Source of the DNA: Actinoplanes flavus
GTDB lineage: Bacteria > Actinomycetota > Actinomycetes > Mycobacteriales > Micromonosporaceae
Reading direction: 5' to 3'
DNA: 64,000 nt
Assembly (NCBI RefSeq): GCF_017592555.1
Contig: NZ_JAGFNS010000010.1
Coordinates: 230,407-294,406, forward strand
Each line of letters begins with the position of its first letter. Position 1 is the first letter of the stretch. A program made the translations under genes and the position numbers. Of this stretch, positions 60,113-64,000 are shown one piece after another. The notes beneath the pieces were generated by a model, which ran no database searches, was not told where the DNA came from, and saw nothing but the letters and a program-made list of their open reading frames with translations.

Positions 60113-60657
60113 GCAGCGCCCGCAGAGCCGGCTCGGCCGACTCGAAGGCGATCGGCCCGCTGCCCAGCAGCGGGCCGTACAGCACCGACTCGAGGGTGCG
60201 CACGTACATGAAGGGCCCGCCGACGCAGATCCCCGGGCTCGCCCTCGATCCCGGACTCGACGAAGATCGCGAGCTGGGCGTCGACCGCCCGGGAGTTCAT
60301 GTCGGCGGCCGTCGTGAACAGCACCCGGGCCGCGGTCCGCGGCTCGGCGGCGATGAAGGCGCGCAGCTGCTGGGCCGAGTCGATCAGCTCGGCGAACTGC
60401 CGGGAGATCCCGATGACCCGGTCCGGGCCGGTCGCGGTGACCTCACCGGACGCCTCCTCGATCAGGATCCGCCCGATCGCCCAGAACACCTCGCCGAGCA
60501 GGGTGTCCCGGCTCCCGGCCGCCCGGTAGAGCGTCGCCCGGCTGATCGCCAGCTCGGTGGCGAGAAGGTCCATGTCCATCGTGGAATGCTGTAGGAAATG
60601 CATGGCCGCACCCCGGAGGAGGACTTCGGGAGCGATGACACGCCGTTTGCTGAGCAA
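60028..60657 (-). CDS. TetR-family regulator with apparent C-terminal frameshift
   Basis: The N-terminal 45 residues are a TetR helix-turn-helix (MDMDLLATELAISRATLYRAAGSRDTLLGEVFWAIG) and the helical ligand domain continues to about residue 140. After EPG the frame becomes arginine-rich junk and runs antisense into the hydrolase gene. Removing one base of the CCCC at 60231-60234 restores ICVGGPFMYVRTLESVLYGP and a natural end LRALLTP with a stop at 60102-60104. So either the gene is frameshifted or the homopolymer is miscalled. The TTG at 60657 has a strong GGGGGGAG site. It is convergent with the polyester hydrolase gene. Confidence 0.75.
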   Translation of the reverse strand: MLSKRRVIAPEVLLRGAAMHFLQHSTMDMDLLATELAISRATLYRAAGSRDTLLGEVFWAIGRILIEEASGEVTATGPDRVIGISRQFAELIDSAQQLRAFIAAEPRTAARVLFTTAADMNSRAVDAQLAIFVESGIEGEPGDLRRRALHVRAHPRVGAVRPAAGQRADRLRVGRAGSAGAAHTVKSSQVLRYSLTAVPAPGPGQTNCR

Positions 60658-60708
60658 GATTCTCCCCCCTTCCGGAAATGAGTACGCAGGGGAGGGGAAA
60701 ACCGATCA

Positions 60709-61695
60709 TCAATGGTGGCGGCGGCGCATGGCGAACAGCGTGCCGGCGGCCCCGGCGAAGGCGAGACCGGCGATCAGCGCCCCGATCGGTAACCGTCTGT
60801 TCGGGGCGGGCGCGGCCACCACGGCCGGCGACGGAGAGGGCGACGGTGACGGCGACACCGGCGCCGCCGTCGGATAGCGCTGCAGCGGCACGCCACCCTC
60901 GCCCTCGGAGACCGTCAGCAGGGCGGTCCCGTCCGAGGAGTAGGCGATCGACTCGCCCTGCGGCTCGTCCGGCAGCGCCACCGGCGTGGGCGTGCCCTCG
61001 GTGATCGCCCGCACCACGTCACCGTCCGGCACGTCGAACTCGAACGCGTCCGCGTACGTCCGCAGGGCCACCCGCCGCCCGTCCGGGCTGACCGCGCCGC
61101 CGGTCACGACGGCCCGGCCCCGGATCCCGTACGGGTTGCTGGTCCCGGTGCCAATCGGGATGCCCCAGCCGCCGGCGCGGCGCAGCGTCGTGGTCCCGTC
61201 GTCGCGCAGGTCGCCGTCCGGCACGTACACCCCGGCGGTCAGCGGATCCTTCGTCACGATCACCGGTACGCCGTCCGCGCCCACCAGCAGCGCCTCCGCG
61301 TCGTGCGGCCCGTCCGGGTAGGCCAGCCGGAACATCGTCGGCTTCTTCGACCCCGGGTCCAGCCGCCACAGCGCGACGGAGTCCCGCTCCTTGTCGTTGT
61401 CGCCGGTGTCGCCCACCCACAGCGTCCCGTCGGCGGCGCGGGTCAGGTCCTCGGTGTCCTGTGGCTCCGACGGGTACTTCACCGTCCGGGTCACCGCGCA
61501 GTCCCCGTCCAGGAAGAAGATCCGCCGCCGGTCCGCGTCGTCGGAGCTGTCGTTGACCACCACGTAGCCGCTGCCGTCGCTGACCAGGCCGGAGATCTCC
61601 ACGAGCCGGTCGTCCTCGATCCGGCACACGGTCTCGGCTGGTCCGGTCGTGGCGACGGGCGCTCCGGTCAGCGCGGCCATCAGAAGAACACCCAT
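60709..61695 (-). CDS. Secreted beta-propeller-like protein with C-terminal membrane anchor
   Basis: A 328-residue exported protein: a short signal peptide, then repeated blade-like strands (ISGLVSDGSGYVVVND, QDTEDLTRAADGTLWVGDTGDN, HDAEALLVGADGVPVIVTKD, GGAVSPDGRRVALRT). A Ser-Pro repeat linker and a C-terminal helix (LPIGALIAGLAFAGAAGTLFAMRRRHH) anchor it to the membrane. It resembles esterase-like phytase or SMP-30-type propellers but lacks clear catalytic residues. The start is ATG 61695 or GTG 61698. An extracellular sensory or binding role is likely. Function unknown. Confidence 0.82.
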   Translation of the reverse strand: MGVLLMAALTGAPVATTGPAETVCRIEDDRLVEISGLVSDGSGYVVVNDSSDDADRRRIFFLDGDCAVTRTVKYPSEPQDTEDLTRAADGTLWVGDTGDNDKERDSVALWRLDPGSKKPTMFRLAYPDGPHDAEALLVGADGVPVIVTKDPLTAGVYVPDGDLRDDGTTTLRRAGGWGIPIGTGTSNPYGIRGRAVVTGGAVSPDGRRVALRTYADAFEFDVPDGDVVRAITEGTPTPVALPDEPQGESIAYSSDGTALLTVSEGEGGVPLQRYPTAAPVSPSPSPSPSPAVVAAPAPNRRLPIGALIAGLAFAGAAGTLFAMRRRHH

Positions 61696-61803
61696 CACGG
61701 CTCATAACCCTGCCATGGCACCGCCACCGGTCCGCGCGGGCCGTCAGCAAGTCCACAGCGGGCTCATGGGGCAGACCCGAAGTCGCGGGTCACGCTTCCT
61801 CGC

Positions 61804-62022
61804 ATGTCGCAGATGACCGTCCCGATGACCTTTCCGGCCACGCGTCGCCCGGCGGCCGCGCCGGCCGCGGTCTCGCGCTGGCGCCTGTTCGGCGCCGCGT
61901 TCGCCACGGCCTTGGTGGTCGACCTCGGCGCCCGTCCACGGACCGGTCAAACCCTTTCCCGGTACGCCGACCGCGGCGCCCTGGTGTCGCCGGCCCCTCC
62001 CGGCGCGCAGCGGTTCACGTAG
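61804..62022 (+). CDS. Possible small protein
   Basis: A 72-residue frame with an ATG at 61804 and a hydrophobic middle (WRLFGAAFATALVVDLG). No ribosome site and no family recognised. It may be a real small membrane protein, but chance is also plausible in this base composition. Confidence 0.3.
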   Translation: MSQMTVPMTFPATRRPAAAPAAVSRWRLFGAAFATALVVDLGARPRTGQTLSRYADRGALVSPAPPGAQRFT

Positions 62023-62055
62023 GTGTACCGGACCGGAATCGCGGAGTGGCGGTGC

Positions 62056-62084
62056 TTGCCACCGCGCCGTGCCATCCTTACCTT
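62056..62084 (+). promoter_or_regulatory. Promoter of a leaderless gene
   Basis: TTGCCA at 62056-62061 and TACCTT at 62079-62084 are -35 and -10 boxes with an exact 17-base spacer. Transcription would start about seven bases later, at the ATG at 62092, giving a leaderless message. Confidence 0.6.
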
Positions 62085-62091
62085 CATGCAA

Positions 62092-63030
62092 ATGAAAATC
62101 GCTTTCACTGGCAAGGGCGGTAGTGGGAAGAGCACCCTGGCGGCGCTGTTCGTCCAGCACCTGCGGGCCGCCGGGCACCGGGTGCTGGCCGTCGACGCGG
62201 ACGTCAACGTGCACCTCGCGCCCCTTCTCGGTGTGACCGCCCGCGCCGAGGACGCGCTGTCGCACCCGGACAACGTGCGGTCGGTGCGCACCCATCTGCT
62301 CGGCGGCAACACCCGGATCGCCGGGGTGGAACACTTCGTGGCGACGACACCGCCGGGCCCGGGGTCGCGGCTGGTCACCCTCGACCCGGCGGATCCGGTC
62401 CTGGCGCGGCACGCGGCGCGGCTCGACGACCGGGCGCACGTCCTGCACGTCGGGACCTACGAGCCCGGGGACATCGGATCCGGCTGCTACCACGGACATC
62501 TCGCCATCCTGGAGAATCTGCTCTCCCACCTGGATCCGGCCGGCGAGGGCTGGGTGGTCTGTGACATGGTCGCCGGGACCGACGCGTTCGCGAACTCGCT
62601 GCACGCCCAGTTCGACGTGATCGTGGTGGTGGCCGAGCCGACGCCGGAGTCGGTGTCGGTGGCGCGCCGCTACCGGGAGCTGGCCGCGGCGGCCGGGGTG
62701 GCCGAGGCGGTGGCGGTCGTCGGCAACAAGGTGGCCGACGAGCCGGACCGGGAGTACCTGGAGCGGGAGCTGGGCGTCGCCCCGATCGCGGTCCTCGGCA
62801 TGCAGGCCGGTCTGCGCCGGGCCCGCCAGGCCGGCAGCCCGCCGCGGCCGGAGGATCTGGACGACGCCGCCCCGCTGGCGCTGATCGCGCGGCACGCCGC
62901 GTCGCGGCCGATCTCCGCCGGCCGGCGCGAGGACCTCCTGCGCACGCTCCACCTGCGGGTCGCCGGCAAGGGCTGGGTCCGCGCCGCCCATGGTGACGTC
63001 ACCGGCCAGCTGGGCCCGGTCCCGGTGTGA
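62092..63030 (+). CDS. CooC/MinD-like P-loop ATPase
   Basis: A 312-residue SIMIBI ATPase. The deviant Walker A reads GKGGSGKSTL (residues 8-17), the switch region has VDADVN and the Walker B-type strand is WVVCDMVAGTDAF, the order found in CooC-type nickel-insertion and related ATPases. The C-terminal part carries the nucleotide-binding GNKVADEPD segment. The start is ATG 62092 (an in-frame ATG lies at 62086), with a leaderless promoter. No carbon monoxide dehydrogenase or hydrogenase gene is in the window, so the partner enzyme is unknown. Confidence 0.87.
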   Translation: MKIAFTGKGGSGKSTLAALFVQHLRAAGHRVLAVDADVNVHLAPLLGVTARAEDALSHPDNVRSVRTHLLGGNTRIAGVEHFVATTPPGPGSRLVTLDPADPVLARHAARLDDRAHVLHVGTYEPGDIGSGCYHGHLAILENLLSHLDPAGEGWVVCDMVAGTDAFANSLHAQFDVIVVVAEPTPESVSVARRYRELAAAAGVAEAVAVVGNKVADEPDREYLERELGVAPIAVLGMQAGLRRARQAGSPPRPEDLDDAAPLALIARHAASRPISAGRREDLLRTLHLRVAGKGWVRAAHGDVTGQLGPVPV

Positions 63031-63190
63031 GGAACGCCGGACTGCCCCGCCGGCAAACGGGGCATTCCGGCGCGGTCTCACCACACCCTCGTGGAAACGG
63101 TTGTCATTATAGACAGCATCCGCCCGCAGGCGGTCCCGTCCCGGCGACTACGATGTTGCGCGATTCTCGAGGCGGCGGAGACGAGGCGAC

Positions 63191-63877
63191 ATGCGGTGGT
63201 TCCGGTTCGGGTCGGGTGGACGGCAGGCGCAGACGGATCCCGGCCGCCAGCAGGAGTTGCTGCGCGAGCTGCGCACCCGGTTCGGTGGCCAGACCCCGGC
63301 CCGGTTCGCCGATCAGGCCACCGAGGCGGCCCGGCTGCTCGACGGTGACGACGGGCTGGTCACCGCCACCCTCGTGCTGCGGGAGTCCGCGGACACCGCG
63401 TTCGCGGCGATGGCCGCCCAGGGTTTCCCGGTCGAGCGCCGCGACTACCGCTGGGCATGGCAGAGCGCCGGCACGCGGCTGCGGTCACCCTTGCTCACGG
63501 TGCCGGCCGGCGCCTTCCATCCGTACGTGCAGACGACCGCGGCCGTGACCGTCGCCGGCGACCAGGCCAAGCAGCTGGTCCGGATCCTCGACGCGAACCC
63601 GGTCCTGACCCACGTCCTGGAGCTGCTCGACCTGGTCACCGCCGGATGGGAGTACGGCGGCGTGATTCCCGACGCGGACTCGGCCACCCTCGCGGCCCGC
63701 CTCATCGCCGCCGCCCGCGACATCCGTGCCGCCATGTCCGACGCGCCGCCGCTGCCGTCCCCGATCCGCGAGCAGATGCGCCGCAACAACACCGTCGAGG
63801 TCCGGGATCCGGCCACCAGCCGGGTCGTCGGCGGCTTCAACCCGGGCAAGGAGATGCGCGAGGCCCTGCTGGCCTAA
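63191..63877 (+). CDS. Hypothetical protein
   Basis: A 228-residue soluble, mainly helical protein without signal peptide or membrane helix. I recognise no family. Notable segments are FADQATEAARLL, WAWQSAG, and a C-terminal RRNNTVEVRDPATSRVVGGF strand pair. GAGG four bases before the ATG supports the start. It ends just before the insertion sequence. Confidence 0.72.
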   Translation: MRWFRFGSGGRQAQTDPGRQQELLRELRTRFGGQTPARFADQATEAARLLDGDDGLVTATLVLRESADTAFAAMAAQGFPVERRDYRWAWQSAGTRLRSPLLTVPAGAFHPYVQTTAAVTVAGDQAKQLVRILDANPVLTHVLELLDLVTAGWEYGGVIPDADSATLAARLIAAARDIRAAMSDAPPLPSPIREQMRRNNTVEVRDPATSRVVGGFNPGKEMREALLA

Positions 63878-64000
63878 GGCGTGTTTCATAAGCCGGTCAG
63901 AGCCACTCGCAGATGACCGTGATGGTTAGGACGGCCTGGAATCGGACGGCCAACTTGTCGTAGCGGGTGGCCACGCCGCGGTGGCGCTTGAGCCGGGCGA
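63878..64000 (-). mobile_element. End of an IS5-family insertion sequence (partial)
   Basis: From about 63878 the sequence starts with an inverted-repeat-like end (GGCGTGTTTCATAAGCC) and contains the 3' end of a minus-strand transposase (stop at 63897-63899). Visible residues end in HRGVATRYDKLAVRFQA followed by a hydrophobic stretch and WL, the C terminus of IS5-group DDE transposases. The other end lies beyond the window. Confidence 0.75.
63897..64000 (-). CDS. IS5-family transposase, C-terminal fragment
   Basis: Thirty-four codons remain: ARLKRHRGVATRYDKLAV and RFQAVLTITVICEWL in frame to the stop. The GIATRYDK-type motif close to the end is typical of IS5-group transposases that carry out DDE transposition. 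The gene is cut by the window edge, so completeness is unknown. Confidence 0.75.
   Translation of the reverse strand, partial: ARLKRHRGVATRYDKLAVRFQAVLTITVICEWL

Noticed and set aside
62086..62091. The ATG at 62086 as start of the CooC-like gene
   Set aside because: It would lie two bases after the -10 box, upstream of the expected transcript start.

Overview
The window is a very GC-rich actinobacterial chromosome segment, probably Micromonosporaceae and Actinoplanes-like. That assignment is inferred from base composition, GTG/TTG starts, leaderless-looking promoters, many secreted beta-rich proteins, TPR-bearing STAND ATPases and a LAL-type LuxR regulator. It was not tested by any search.

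Layout. 1-6.7 kb: the 3' end of a membrane-bound nitrate reductase operon (narG partial, narH, narJ, narI), continuing by 4-base overlaps into a small carboxymuconolactone-decarboxylase-like protein and a methyltransferase, then a NarK-type transporter with a clear terminator. 6.7-11.2 kb: a minus-strand operon encoding a Ycf46-like AAA+ ATPase, a Ycf35/DUF1257 protein, a DUF2997 protein, a membrane protein with a helix-hairpin-helix tail, and a small radical SAM protein. This is the best candidate here for a poorly described system. 11.3-26 kb: a nucleotidyltransferase, a DUF2079 membrane protein, a DUF2203 protein, two TPR-STAND ATPases, a nitrilase-family amidohydrolase, a bacterial relative of HPF1, a ThuA protein, a zinc alcohol dehydrogenase coupled to a CynX/NimT transporter, and an Ltp-family protein.

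26-40.4 kb: a secreted GH26-like glycosidase; a MacB-type export operon (lipoprotein, adaptor, ATPase, permease) divergent from an OmpR/HK two-component pair; a response regulator translationally coupled to a double KaiC ATPase; a large LAL regulator; and two calcium-repeat secreted proteins (FG-GAP and RTX-like). 40.4-55 kb: more secreted proteins, including an F5/8-beta-helix protein with a LacI-type operator, a Tat-exported CAP protein with three nearly identical 162-bp repeats, a GntR/YtrA-type unit with a dyad operator, and a copper/sugar-redox set (two-domain laccase, a 1,308-residue ThuA-F5/8-ThuA-sorbosone dehydrogenase-PKD-DUF1080 protein, and a cupredoxin-OmpL47 protein).

55-64 kb: a decayed copy of the gene at 46.7 kb, then seven clustered tRNA genes (Gly, Ala, Lys, Met, Val, Val, His), two with damaged T-stems. 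After these come a GAF/PAS histidine kinase, a secreted polyester-hydrolase (cutinase/PETase fold) facing an apparently frameshifted TetR gene, a secreted beta-propeller protein, a CooC/MinD-like ATPase with a leaderless promoter, a hypothetical protein, and the 3' end of an IS5-type transposase cut by the window edge.

Two sequence-quality warnings: a G25C29 block at 47450-47503 looks like an assembly artefact, and the TetR frameshift falls in a short homopolymer.
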